A stretch of 54,330 nucleotides of DNA from contig JARWMV010000248.1 in assembly GCA_030998015.1 (NCBI GenBank), forward strand, positions 1-54,330, given 5' to 3'. How positions within the stretch are numbered: the first letter of the stretch is position 1; each line of letters begins with the position of its first letter. Origin of the DNA: Ceratorhiza oryzae-sativae. Taxonomy: Eukaryota; Basidiomycota; Agaricomycetes; Cantharellales; Ceratobasidiaceae. Positions 1 to 10,491 of the stretch are shown one piece after another. Under the pieces are notes generated by a model. The model did not search any database. It worked only from the letters and a program-made list of their open reading frames with translations, and had not been told where the DNA came from. A program made the position numbers and the translations under genes.

Positions 1-1165
1 GAGAGTGTCCCTCTCGTTTGGCCTGTCGATTCCACCGCAGAACGACTTGACGTTGTTCAACATGTAATAATGCACCTCTGTATGGGGGGACAGAACGTTC
101 CACCGGCAGTTGATGAGATGTTACGAACTGGCGGCGTAGGGGAGAATAAAGCAGGGGCAAGAGTGCTTGATATGGTTACCAACAGTGGTACTTGGTACGC
201 CTTCGCTCTATTTCTCTCTCTCTCGTTTCATTCATATTGAATAGTGGCGCCTCAGGGTCAACGAGATGGCCTCCGTCTATTCCACAGCGTCGTTCATATC
301 CTCGATTCCAAACCTCTCATCCCTCACCGGCCGCACTCTAGGATCCAGTTCGAGGTTTATGACTTCTATGCTGGGATCGTGGAATCTGATAATAGCTTCG
401 ACCTTGTGCATCTGAGGCAAGGAGTGCTTGCTGTGAGTCGTACCACACAAATCAAATCTTACGGGGGTCAAGCGTTGAATTCTAATGCGACATTTTGCTT
501 GGTTTTCCCGATGTAGACAAAGAATTTCAATTTTCTGCTTCAAGAGCTTCATCGTGTCTTAAAGCCAAGTGGCTATATTATGATAAGTGAGATTCCAATG
601 GAGGGATTCGAGGGTATGTTTTTGCTGCATCAATCATGGGGCCTAGGCTATGATTTGAAGCATAAGCACTGATTTCTTAGATGCTGAACTTCAAGTCCCT
701 ATTCATTCCGCTGTCCACATTGCCGAAGCTATCAAGCTCGTCTACGATACCTGCAAAGCTGAAGGCGCTGATGTCACGGTCTGGCATGATATATCTGCTC
801 GACTCAGCCCTGATCATGTACTCTGGGGCAACCATCAGACTGAACTCACCGAATCTTCTCTCGACCCTAACGAAAGGCAGGAGGATACTTGGCCCGCAAG
901 AGGATTTCGTGATATTAATCTACGTAGCATACCGCTCCCCATCGGTGCTTGGCCTGCGGACGAAAACCAAAAGATTTTGGGTAGCTTGACACGTCTCTGG
1001 GGGTACCATCATGCAGAATCGCTTTTACCGATGGTGATGTTGAAGGGGGAGATGGAGGAGGAGCAAGCTCGCGAATTCATCCAAAAGCTGCATCAGGAGG
1101 TTATGGAGGTAGACCGCTACCGAGTCTATCTCGCATATCATATATGCCTTGCAAGGAAAATATAG
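1..1165 (+). CDS. SAM-dependent methyltransferase, 5' end outside window, possible frame break
   Basis: This is a class I SAM-dependent methyltransferase of the kind common in Agaricomycetes. Exons read 1-194, 256-432, 517-613 and 681-1165, joined by GT-AG introns. Recognisable stretches are [11 protein letters not shown] (motif I), [20 protein letters not shown], then [19 protein letters not shown], and a C-terminal helical part ending at a TAG at 1163-1165. Motif I is unusual, because the glycines of the normal LDxGxGxG loop are mostly gone. With the splice that keeps GTWVNEMA, the frame breaks once near 270-280. A donor at 186 spliced to an acceptor at 244 keeps the frame open but deletes the end of motif I. 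The gene is therefore either damaged or alternatively spliced. A decayed tandem copy follows. Family assignment is firm; substrate unknown. Confidence 0.8.
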
Positions 1166-1976
1166 CCCGCCAGAGTTTTCAAAAAGGAATCATGCTCAAA
1201 ACCGAAAGGGATAGCCCTGATGTCTGTCACTCTGGGACTTCCTTTGTAATATAACATATACCATAGGTTACCATTTGCGAGAGGATTTGGCCGTGTTACT
1301 TCCCAGTACTTTGAGACAAATGTAAAATTCGTAGGAAAAAAATTGTGAGCTATACTACTCAGCTGAGAACGGTTCTCTTGTGGGGTATTTCTGACAGACC
1401 GTTGGTGTTCAGCGGGCTGAACCGCACAGAGGTGAGTCACCCACCGACGAGCTGACCCTCAGCACTGCCATCCGCCCACGGAGTAGTTACTTCAACCAAT
1501 CTGAGTTGCTAGAGTGCTGCCAAGCATGCTCAAATGGCTCAACTTGCAGATACAAAACGAAGCTTCTCTTATGCGATGCCATGAAATATGGAAAAATATG
1601 ATGCTCCATATGAATCATGGAGTAACGATACTGCAACGAACGGGACTGCGAAATTTACGGGATTGTCCAATGGATATCACCTGTAGGAGCTGGTAGCACA
1701 TAATTTTTCCATTGGCATATGTTGTCAATGACTTCTTTTTGTCACATTCGACCGATGGTGATTTCCACACCGCTTCTAATGGGATGGTTTGTGTTGTGCT
1801 GATTGTCGCCTTACGCCCACTCCTTGGGTACTAGATATTCCATATAAATGTTGTTGTATTTCTTTTTGTTGCGTGAATAATCCGACGGAGGCTAGGGTAT
1901 GAAGCTCGCGTCTTGGTTTGTTAGGTGCTAAACATCGAGTTCACCTTCATTCCGCCACCTATGTCGCTAAAGCTAT

Positions 1977-2147
1977 TACTCCGCCAAAATCCAATTCGCT
2001 ACTGAGGGCTAGTCAGAGCGCCGGTTCTACCTAAGCAGAATAAACGCCAGTAGCGCTGCTAATCTGAGCTACCCGGGTGTCAATTCGGCTTAGGTAGAAC
2101 CAGGGCGATAACTAGCCCTAACTAGCGAATTTGCTTTTGGCCGAGTA
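1977..2147. mobile_element. MITE-like element, copy 1
   Basis: The element is about 170 bp with terminal inverted repeats of about 50 bp that begin TACTCNGCCAAAA and continue through AATTCGCTAG and GGTTCTACC. It has no coding capacity. It sits inside the decayed methyltransferase. By comparison with the intact copy, the host sequence resumes directly after it and a TA duplication is plausible, as in Tc1/mariner-type MITEs. Its interior is the reverse complement of copy 2. Confidence 0.78.
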
Positions 2148-2447
2148 TAAGCCTGTCCGCGACATGTGCGAGGCCGAAGGGGGCAGACATCACTGCCTGG
2201 GACGACATGCTTGCCGGACTCAACCCTGATCATATGCTCTGGGGTAACCACCGGACCGAACTCGATCAAATCTTCTCTCGATAGCAATGAGAAGCGGGAT
2301 GATACTCGACTCATACGAAGATTTCGAGACATTCGTCTGTGTACCATACCACCTCCCTTTGGCACCGGGCATGCGGATGAAACCCAAAAGACCTCGGGTG
2401 GCTTAATTCGTTTGAGAGGTCACCATCATGCATAACGGCTTTAGCCT

Positions 2448-2609
2448 GCCTCGGCCAAAAGCAAATTCGCTAGTTAGGGCTAGTTATCGCCCTGGTTCTA
2501 CCAAAGCCGAATTGACACCCGGGTAGCTCAGATTAGCAGCACTACTGGCGTTTATTCTGCTTAGGTAGAACCGGCGCTCTGACTAGCGAATTGGATTTTG
2601 GCCGAGTGT
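2448..2609. mobile_element. MITE-like element, copy 2 (inverted relative to copy 1)
   Basis: The element is about 160 bp with the same termini (CTCGGCCAAAA at the left, TTTTGGCCGAG at the right) and the same interior as copy 1, but in the opposite orientation. It splits the C-terminal part of the decayed methyltransferase just after the HHHA residues. The exact target-site duplication cannot be fixed by eye here. Confidence 0.76.
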
Positions 2610-2766
2610 AGCGATGCTGAGGAGGATGGAGGAAGAACAAGTTCGCGAGTTTATCCAAAATGTGCTCCAGGAGGTCGCAAGCGCGGATCGCTACTGGATC
2701 TATCTCATATATCATGTCCCTTGTGAGGAAACTATAACATGTCAGAGAATGATATTTTTCAAATGA

Positions 2767-4415
2767 AATCAAGTAGGAAACTAAAGCAGGTAGTGCGGAT
2801 ATATATTACTTTGGACGTATGTACATGTTGGTATAGCATATACCAGACAAAATAAAACCTTCCCCTCCGAATCATCGTACCCACCAGGCTACAGCAATGA
2901 GGGCCGCAAAGTTCTCTGGGAAAGTGCAAACCCCACCGCCTACCGCAAGTACCCATAGATCACATTCTTATTATTAGAACATGCTGCCCAAAATTCCCTT
3001 CGTCATAGCCGATTGGTAATGCACGTAACTTCTCTTAAAGAGAATGTCTTGTGCTACGATGCTCGCCATCTCATGCCACGTGTACAAGCTCCCATATGCG
3101 CGTGAAGGGCCCGCACACTCCTCCAGCATGAAATTCCCAAGAGCTTACGACTTGACTGCTCCGAAACTGCTCAAGACTTGAACACCGATTCAAGACGGAG
3201 CCCTGAGACTCATTCAGGTCGCTTGCTATATCACCTTCTGGTCACAAAAGGTGGTGTTAAGCGTCCACCGCCCTGATTAAGCTATACCATGGCGTGTAAA
3301 TCCGACCTGCGACAGGAGATCCTTAAGCCACAACTAGGTCCAACCCGAATTGGGGATCTGGTTGATTTCAAATATGAGAAACTTTCGGTTCGGCTGAAAG
3401 TCGGCTGTCCCGAACGACGTTTGTTGTATTCTCTAGCAGAATTTACGGATCGCCTGTCGAATTTAAGACATGAAGCGTTTGGCGATGTAACAAGGCCTGG
3501 GGTCGGCAAGGATGCTGGTTGTAGACCAAACAACACAGGGCTTTGCTTTTCAACTACGCCAAGAGTTTACTATCATAAAGCTTCAGACCTTGGACCAGCC
3601 AGCCAATCAGAATCAGTTATTCTGAATTGTTGCGTCTTTCGAACGCATAAGGTAAGCATCAGCCATCGACCACCAACTGAGATTTGATGGGCACCGGAAG
3701 GGTTCAAACGAGATTATTTGGGACATTACTTGCCAGCGAGGGCGAATATGGAGAACCCGTCAAACAGAAGTGTTCAAAATAATCTCGCTTGAACCCTTCC
3801 GGTGCCCATCCATCAAATCTCAGTTGGTGGTCGATGGCCGACGCTTATCTTACTTCACTTGGGTTGGTGTCGCATGACCACCGAGCTATACAGTCGTTGG
3901 GTTTCGCGGGCTTTGATATATCCAATCCTACTCTGGTAAAGTATTCATACATTTATCTCACAATGAAGAAAAGTTTAATTGGAAAAGCCATGTTTCGCTT
4001 TAGTGTCGGAGCTCAAGCTAAACCTAACCTGTGTATCATGGGTCGGCGTTCGTCTCATAGCCGAGCCAATCTCGGCCTGGAATCGCCGAGGCCGATTCAA
4101 TAGCACAGCTTGAAGAGACCGCAGGGCCAGTCCCTTAGCGGGAACGTGTGCCGGGCTGCCCCGCATTAAATTTATAGAGTCGAAGATAGTTGCATTACAA
4201 CATAATTAATTGGACAAAGGTACGCAACACTTGCATTTTTGTCTGAATTACACTCGCATGATCCCAGTCTTACATATAGAAAAATCCGTGAAGCTCGTAA
4301 GAATCGCTGCACACCATATCATGTCGTATCAGTCTAACGTTGAGTATCTGGGTATCCTACATATCCACCCGCTGAAAAGTTTGCTATAAAACTGAATGAG
4401 TAATCCAGCAGCGCA
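2767..4415. other. Intergenic, no recognisable gene; holds a long inverted repeat
   Basis: The open frames here are short and give no recognisable protein. The main structure is the inverted repeat at 3651-3851, listed separately. A 132-codon frame at 3289-3687 overlaps its left arm, has no family signature and is probably chance. Confidence 0.5.
3651..3851. repeat. Long imperfect inverted repeat (hairpin locus)
   Basis: The left arm, about 3651-3719, pairs with the right arm, about 3776-3851, across a loop of about 56 nt. The arms share blocks such as CCATCGACCACCAACTGAGA and ACCGGAAGGGTTCAA, with a 4-nt length difference near the middle and a few substitutions. It could be a foldback transposon remnant or a transcribed hairpin. 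There is no coding capacity. Confidence 0.8.
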
Positions 4416-6042
4416 CTAATCGACGGGTTGCAACTTACTGTAAGCAGAACCTCTCCCACTCATGGGACCCGGGCTTGAGCTGGTATACTGTTCGACCAAA
4501 AGTCTATCAGAGCTCATGAACCCTACCGCCCCCGGCGCCCGACTCACATGGCCGCTGCTTGTTGGGTTCGAATAGCTGAGACCAGACGGCGCTGGGCTCC
4601 TCCACCCTTCTTTTATATACGACTCTGCCGCGGGGTACGAAGGTGGTTGTTGAGCTTGTTCCATCCGACGTTGTTCTTCTTGTCGTTTTTCTCGTATGTC
4701 GCGTGCGCGGATGAGGAGGAACAGGATGAAAAGAGCGACGGCGACGACTCCGCCGACTATGCCTCCGATGATGGGTGCGATAGGGATAGGCTTAGTAGAT
4801 GAACCGCTGTTCGAGCCGCTGCCTCTCGTATTGGCTGTGCCATTGCTGGATGTGACGCTCGAGCGTTAGTAGTGAGGCTGTGGAGGAGGAGTAGAACCCT
4901 ACCTGGGCGTGTACATGAAAAAGTCAATGCTGGCTGGGGATCCAGCGTTTCCAACGTGTCTGACTGTCACGAGATGCCTCGAGTCCGACAGACCGGTCTT
5001 GCTCCATGTGAGCTTTTGTGAGCGCTACGCTCCAATCATTAGTTTAACCTTAATCGATCAAAAGAAATAACATACTGGACCGCTTCCTGAACTGGGAACG
5101 GTTTGCACCGTCTCGCCTGTTCCGCCATCGACGCTAATCGATACAGGAGCGTTCCCGTCTACGCTATCGGTAAAGTACCAGACGGCTGTACCAGTAAAGT
5201 TGAATGTGGCCGAGTCTCCGGGGTTTGTGGTTCTGTGAACCGTGCTTTGCAAGTAGGTCGCAGCGCCTGAACCGTCGTTCTATGTGTGTCCCTAAGCCAT
5301 CAGCGATAAATTTTTACATAATTAATCGGTCTACTCACCCCTTGCTGCCAGCCTGAGCCGGAATACGTAACAGCACCATCCGTGTCGTCCGCGACCGAAG
5401 CGCCCGTCGGAACTTCGAAAGCGCCCCTAAACGTCATGACGCCCAGATCAGCGCTCATGTGCGATGCTTCGACCCAAAAATGAACTCACGGTCCCAACTG
5501 AGCCGGGCGTGGGTCTGTCCTCCCGGCCACGGGTGTGACCTCTAGCCAGTCCAACCCAAACGTCCCGCTGACTCCGGTTATGACAAGTTGGTGGTCTCCT
5601 GGGTCGAGTCCAGAGGTCGACCAGAGGAGCTGTTGGAATTGGAACTCGGAGGTGGGCGGTTTGCCGCTGATGTTGGCTACGAATGCGCCGTCGAGCGTAA
5701 TGTTTATTGGCCCCCCTTTGGGATCCCGATCGGCATAGTATTTAATTTCGTTCCCTACCGGACAGATATTATGAAAAGTCCTGATGCGAAATATGAATCC
5801 AGCAAACCTCGAAAGAAATATGTAAGATGGGCCCCGGGCAGTTCGGCGTTATGATAAGTGCCTTGGTATCGTCTGGGAGCATACCACGGGTTCTTGTCGT
5901 TCCATTCTCTTGCACTGTACTGAATGCCATCAAGCGCTGTGTTCGAGTAGGCGTGCGCATCGTCAATTCTGATTTGGGCTACGACGGTAGAGGCACATAG
6001 CAATAGTGTAGAGGCGAGATGGGCGAGCTGAACGTTCCGCAT
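4416..6042 (-). CDS. Single-pass surface protein with two lectin-like beta-sandwich modules (paralogue A)
   Basis: Start ATG at 6042-6040, stop at 4418-4416, six exons with short GT-AG introns (the first is 5807-5755). The order is: signal peptide (ending near VVAQ); module 1, beginning IRIDDAHAYS and containing WNDKNPWYAPRRYQGTYH and LLWSTSGLDPGDHQLVI; module 2, beginning after PTGASVADDTDGAVTYSGSG and containing FNFTGTAVWYF and LTWSKTGLSDSRHLVTV; a Ser/Gly/Asn-rich stalk; a membrane helix (IIGGIVGGVVAVALFILFLL); and a basic start to a tail of about 95 residues. The tail carries a PPSY motif, the type bound by WW domains of Rsp5-like ubiquitin ligases. Families of this layout are widespread in Agaricomycetes; the ligand is unknown. 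It is the only one of three tandem paralogues with a long tail and an intact frame. Confidence 0.85.
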
Positions 6043-6913
6043 TATCCTCTGAATGTGAAATTAATATTTGAACGAGGGCTGGGCGATGGCGGATGGACCA
6101 AGGGACAGTCTAAAGAGAGGGGGGTTGCCTGTGGGATGCATCTTATATTGTAGATGGATCGGCGCTATGCGGAAGACAGAGACCCCTGCCGCACAGCCTT
6201 TCTACCTATCGCTTGGCACCTGCGCATTTTGGGAATCCAGCCCTGACAGCCACCGGCAGACGACAGGCCAGACACCAGTGCGCCTATCGTCCCCATCTTC
6301 AACACGGACGTGTAGTAACTTTGAAATGTACCAATGAATAAATCAACCGTGTAGCCTGCGCTTCTTCAGCAACAAGCCCGCCCAATGATCCTGTGAAATA
6401 CCAACAGACAATTTTCGATAATAAAGGATGCGAATAGACCTGGGTTCAGGAGTTTTAAAAATAAGTCAACGCGCCACGACGGGGGGGGAGGTTTGTCACA
6501 TGACCCGCGCCAACGCCTCCGCCTGCCACCGGGCATACTCGATTCTCAAGTGTACCTGCCCCTTGTTGGCCAATCGCAACTCTCTGACACGAACTGGGGC
6601 AGTGTGTGAATCGAACTGATCCTCCGGGTACGAACGAACGAGTTAGCCGGTCCCACACTCCAATGAAGACTCTCCCGTGTATGACTCGCACGACTGTCCT
6701 CACCCAGCCTCGTGTCTGACATACCCGCGCTTTTACGATGACTCTGTGAAAGAGAGCCACCATTCGAGAGCCTTAGCACCTTTCCCCCTCTGAAAGAACC
6801 CGGTGCGCGGTGCACCGCAGCCCCTTGAATCAATTCGCAGAGATTTTATCGACAGAACTTCTTCACTGAAACCATGTAATGATCTATGATGTCATTGCGC
6901 ATATAGCTCCATT
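6043..6913. other. Intergenic spacer between paralogues A and B
   Basis: No gene is recognised. Overlapping open frames at 6428-6833 on both strands lack family signatures. The part nearest 6043 is expected to hold the promoter of paralogue A, and the part nearest 6913 the 3' end of paralogue B. Confidence 0.4.
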
Positions 6914-8348
6914 TCAATGTGCTTCAGGGGCAACGAGCCATATATTCGGTCTCCGGTTGCGAGCTCGAACCCATATCATCCAGGCAATCAGTATAAGAGC
7001 CATCCCACCAAATACCACGCCAATTATCCCCCCAACCGATAATTTGCAGTTTGGTCTGCCTCCAGCGGGATCTTTGATGGGCGCATCACTGTACCCAGCG
7101 AAAGCTTAGCAATCAATGTTTTCGAGGCCCCACTATATCACTGACCTCGGCAAATATTTGAAAAAATCAATTGTCATATTATTTCCTGTTGTTCCATCAT
7201 GAGTTACTGTGACTACATGAGAACCAGGTGATAGGTTGGTCTTGTTCCATGCGAGGTGTTGAGTCCGTAGCTGAGACCTATCAGTGGCGTTTCAATCGTG
7301 GACGCATAAAAGCTTACCCCGCTGTTCTCTGTAGGTGCCGTATTGATTCTCTCGCTCGGAAATCCATCAATGCTGACTGTAATAAAGGCGTTTCCGGGTT
7401 CGTATGTAGAGAAGAGCCAAGCTGCCGTTCCATTGAAGGTAAAGATGCATTGGTCTCCTGGTGTGTTGGTTGTCTGGATCGAGCCTTGAAAATAAGGGTA
7501 TTGGCTTGGATCATCATACTGGGTCGTCATAAAAATGTGATTCGTAATCCAAGTATAGGATGACTCACAGCCAATTGCCAGTTAAATCCCACATATTGGA
7601 TGGATTGGTCCTGGTTATTGACTACCATCGCGCTTGGTGGTATACCTCCTGCAGCACTACAAGAGTGTCAAAGCTGTCAAACAACTCGAACCTCCCTGCT
7701 CGAATCAAGTACTTACGGCCCAAATTCGGCTGGTATAATATCAGTTTGCCCTTGACTAGGCATCACCCTTTGTATCAGATTAGTCTCTGGATAGTTTATA
7801 CAACACAGCCGGTGCACATACGCAAGAAAATCTAGTCCTACTTCGGCTCCGCTCTGGTTGCAAATCACAAGCTGGTGGTCTCGATCATCGAGTCCAGCCC
7901 AGGACCACAGCATTTGCTGAAACTGTCGATACCTTGTTTCGGACACTCCACTGACCGTGGAGACTTGTCCTTCGACGCCGTCTAAAGTGACGGATATTGG
8001 TCCACCCGTTGGCGATTTGTCCCCATAGTACTGAATGGAGCTTCCTAGAACCCGATGGTTATTGTCGCGTTAGTATAAATCCACACCGCAAAGTACAAAT
8101 GCCACCTCTGAAGAAGAACACGACGCAAGCGCCCACTGTGCTGGTAACATGATATGTTCCAAGATAACGCTTGGTCGAAAAATTCGTATTGTTGTTGTTG
8201 CTACTGCTCCACTCTCCTGCCTATATTGAAGGCCGTTGGGGGTTTGGAGCGAGTAAGTGTAAGTATCGTCGATCCGGACGATATTTTGACAGGCAACATA
8301 TGGGAGGAGAAAGCAAAATGCTAGCGCAAGCGCCGGTAGCACCGTCAT
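6914..8348 (-). CDS. Single-pass surface protein, paralogue B, with one frame break in exon 1
   Basis: The exon order matches paralogue A. Start ATG at 8348 (MTVLPALALAF, a good signal peptide). Module 1 begins VRIDDTYTYS; module 2 contains FTFNGTAAWLF and LAWNKTNLSPGSHVVTVTH. A membrane helix (IIGVVFGGMALILIAWMIW) is followed by a tail of only about 15 residues and a stop at 6916-6914. One base appears to be missing near 8221-8222. Before it the frame reads GLQY; after it a different frame gives EWSSSNNNNTNFSTKRYLGT, which aligns with WNDSSPQFASYRNDGT of paralogue C. The rest splices cleanly. The break is either a real inactivating deletion or a sequencing error; all other exons look maintained. 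Confidence 0.78.
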
Positions 8349-9132
8349 CGCACCAAGCCAGTTTGACAATGAAGGGTTGAATAATTCGGAAAGGGGGACA
8401 GCGCCCTACCGAGAGGCAGCCCAAAGTTGTCCTGTTATCCTTACACGAGGGCGTCATCGCTTCGATATGACACCGAAACCTATTCCGTTTGGACTTGCGT
8501 GCAATGCTAGCCCCTTGACGTTGAGGCGCTTGGGTGACAGGATGGGCGGTTTTAGCCGTTGGGCGCAGTCATTATTATTGAGGTCCCCTTGGATGGGTCG
8601 AATGTAGCCCAACTGGATTTTATTTCATCAAACTCGGTTTGACGAACTATAACGGGATGCGCAGCAATCATTCCGCGCTCGATAGTGGCATTGATAAAGC
8701 AACCGGCGCTCGCCTAAGGGCTGCGCTGCAACTGTAATATTCTAACACAGTATATAACCAACGCATTGCATTTGGATGATTTGCTGGCCTTGATAATTTC
8801 ATTAAGTGGAAAGCTCGGGTTTATCGATTGCCCTAAAGCGGCACTCGGCTTACACGTACTCTTGGAGTCGGCGAGCCCGTCCCGTCATGTTGGATAGCAT
8901 ATATGCGCGGTGCTAGGTATGAGACCCTACGAGCCGAGCGCCCGAGCTGTACTGTCGCCTTATCCGACGTGGTTTTTTGCGCCAGGCGTCAAACCGCCGG
9001 AAGAATCTGTGCGATCAATTTTGTCCGTACGCAGTTTGAGCCTTTACTTTTTGCCGCTGGGAATATACAATAAATATTCATTCTACAGGTTTGAGATGCA
9101 AATAGATAGCGGCAAAAGTACTTTGTACCGTT
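8349..9132. other. Intergenic spacer between paralogues B and C
   Basis: No coding sequence is recognised. The short frames at 8377-8607 and 8910-9224 have no identifiable product. The segment should include the paralogue B promoter, but I see no element that I can name. Confidence 0.4.
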
Positions 9133-10491
9133 TCAAACTACAGACACAGCGAGTAGAACTCCAAATACGACCCAAGCCAAAGTTCCCGATGGGTAGTAGT
9201 CGTGTTTTCCACTCGAAACGCTGATGTACCAGAATAAGTATACGGGATGCGGTATGGTCGCATCGCCAGCGCCATCAGCATAACTGCAAAGACTTGCCTC
9301 GGTAAGATCTTGAAAAAGTCAAGGCCCATCTGATCCCCGCTCGCCCCCGCATGTGTCAGTGTCACGACGTGTGTGCCGCTGCGCATACCGGTTTTACTCC
9401 AAGTCAATCGTTGGTTGCGCTAGGGGATTTAACGTAATCGTATGCGGACGTTCTTGGGAGAATGACTTACCCATGTATCGTTCATTGGGCTTGTACTTAT
9501 AAGTTCAGCAGGCTCGTTATCGACTGCAATGCTGACCAGCGCATTTCCAGGCTGCCAATCTGTAAAGTACCAAATGGCAGTTCCGTTGAAGGTAAAAGTG
9601 CATTGATCCCCAGGTGTATCCGTTAGGTGTGTTGTTCCTTGAAAGTATGCGTACTGTCCATTGTCACTCGACTAAAATGGTGTAAGCAAAGGGTTCGAAA
9701 TAGCAGGCTCATGCGTACTGATAATTGCCAGCCAAATCCTGTATATGAGATTGCTTCGTCTAAATCGTCTATAACAATGGCGTCTGGGGATACACCCGCA
9801 GCACCTCTGAAGGACGCTGGTGTTCAAGAAGATAACAAGGTTGGTTGAGATCACTCACGGTCCATAATTTATAGGAGATATGTCACTGGAACCCTCTGGA
9901 GGAGTGATTCTGAGGCGAGTCGGAGTAAACTAAACACACATTTGCCACAACTGGGGTAGAGTGACCTACTCAAAGAAATCCAGTCCGGTCTCCTCACCAT
10001 CCCCCGCGTTAAGGATGACAACTTGATGTTCATCATTGTCTAGACCAGTCCACGACCACAGTTGCCTCTTGAATTGATACTGGCCGCTCTCGGATAAACT
10101 GGATATATTGGAGACATGCCCCCTTGTGCCGTCTAAAATGATAGTCGCTGGACCTCCAGTCGGTGACTCGTCGGCATAGCAAGAGATAGCGCTTCCTGGT
10201 CAATGAAATGCTTACAGGCTATGCTCACGCGGCGGCATATTTCAGGGGCTCACCTCGAAAAAATAAGACCAAGGCGGCACCCTGTGTACGAGAAACATGG
10301 TAGGTTCCGTCGTTTCGATACGAGGCAAATTGAGGGCTACTATCATTCCAGCTTCCTGCCGTATATTGTATGCCAGTAGGGTTATCTAGTGAATAAACGA
10401 AGGAGTCGTCGATGCGGACGACATTTTGTGGGGCAGCAATCCCATAGGCAAAGAAAAAGAAAGCCACAACTAGTCTGCTGACAACTTTCAT
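9133..10491 (-). CDS. Single-pass surface protein, paralogue C, without cytosolic tail
   Basis: Start ATG at 10491 (MKVVSRLVVAFFFFAYG, signal peptide). Module 1 begins VVRIDDSFVYS and includes WNDSSPQFASYRNDGTYH and LWSWTGLDNDEHQVVIL. Module 2 includes VIDDLDEAISYTGFGW, FTFNGTAIWYF and LTWSKTGMRSGTHVVTLTH. The last exon, after a GC-AG intron (donor gcaagt, about 9312 down to 9224), encodes a short stalk and a hydrophobic segment LAWVVFGVLLAVSVV that ends at the stop at 9135-9133. So there is no cytoplasmic tail, and the C-terminus could even be processed for lipid anchoring. All frames join without error. It is the third member of the tandem array with A and B. Confidence 0.83.

Larger units (their letters stand above)
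1534..2766 (+). pseudogene. Decayed tandem copy of the methyltransferase gene
   Basis: An N-terminal piece starts at ATG 1534 (MAQLADTKRSFSYAMP, then a frameshift and the stretch MEKYDAPYESW) and hits a stop near 1695. The methyltransferase core is missing. From about 1922 the sequence again parallels the upstream gene, including the intron 3 acceptor (ttag) and the following exon, then ADITAW and GLNPDHMLWGNHRTEL, and then stops and frameshifts. The C-terminal helix (EEEQVREFIQ) resumes at about 2613, beyond an inserted element. Two copies of a short inverted-repeat element interrupt it (1977-2147 and 2448-2609). Stops, frameshifts, lost core and insertions make it a pseudogene. It arose by tandem duplication of the neighbour. 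Confidence 0.82.

Noticed and set aside
3289..3687. Plus-strand frame of 132 codons
   Set aside because: It overlaps an arm of the inverted repeat and a competing frame on the other strand, with no recognisable product.
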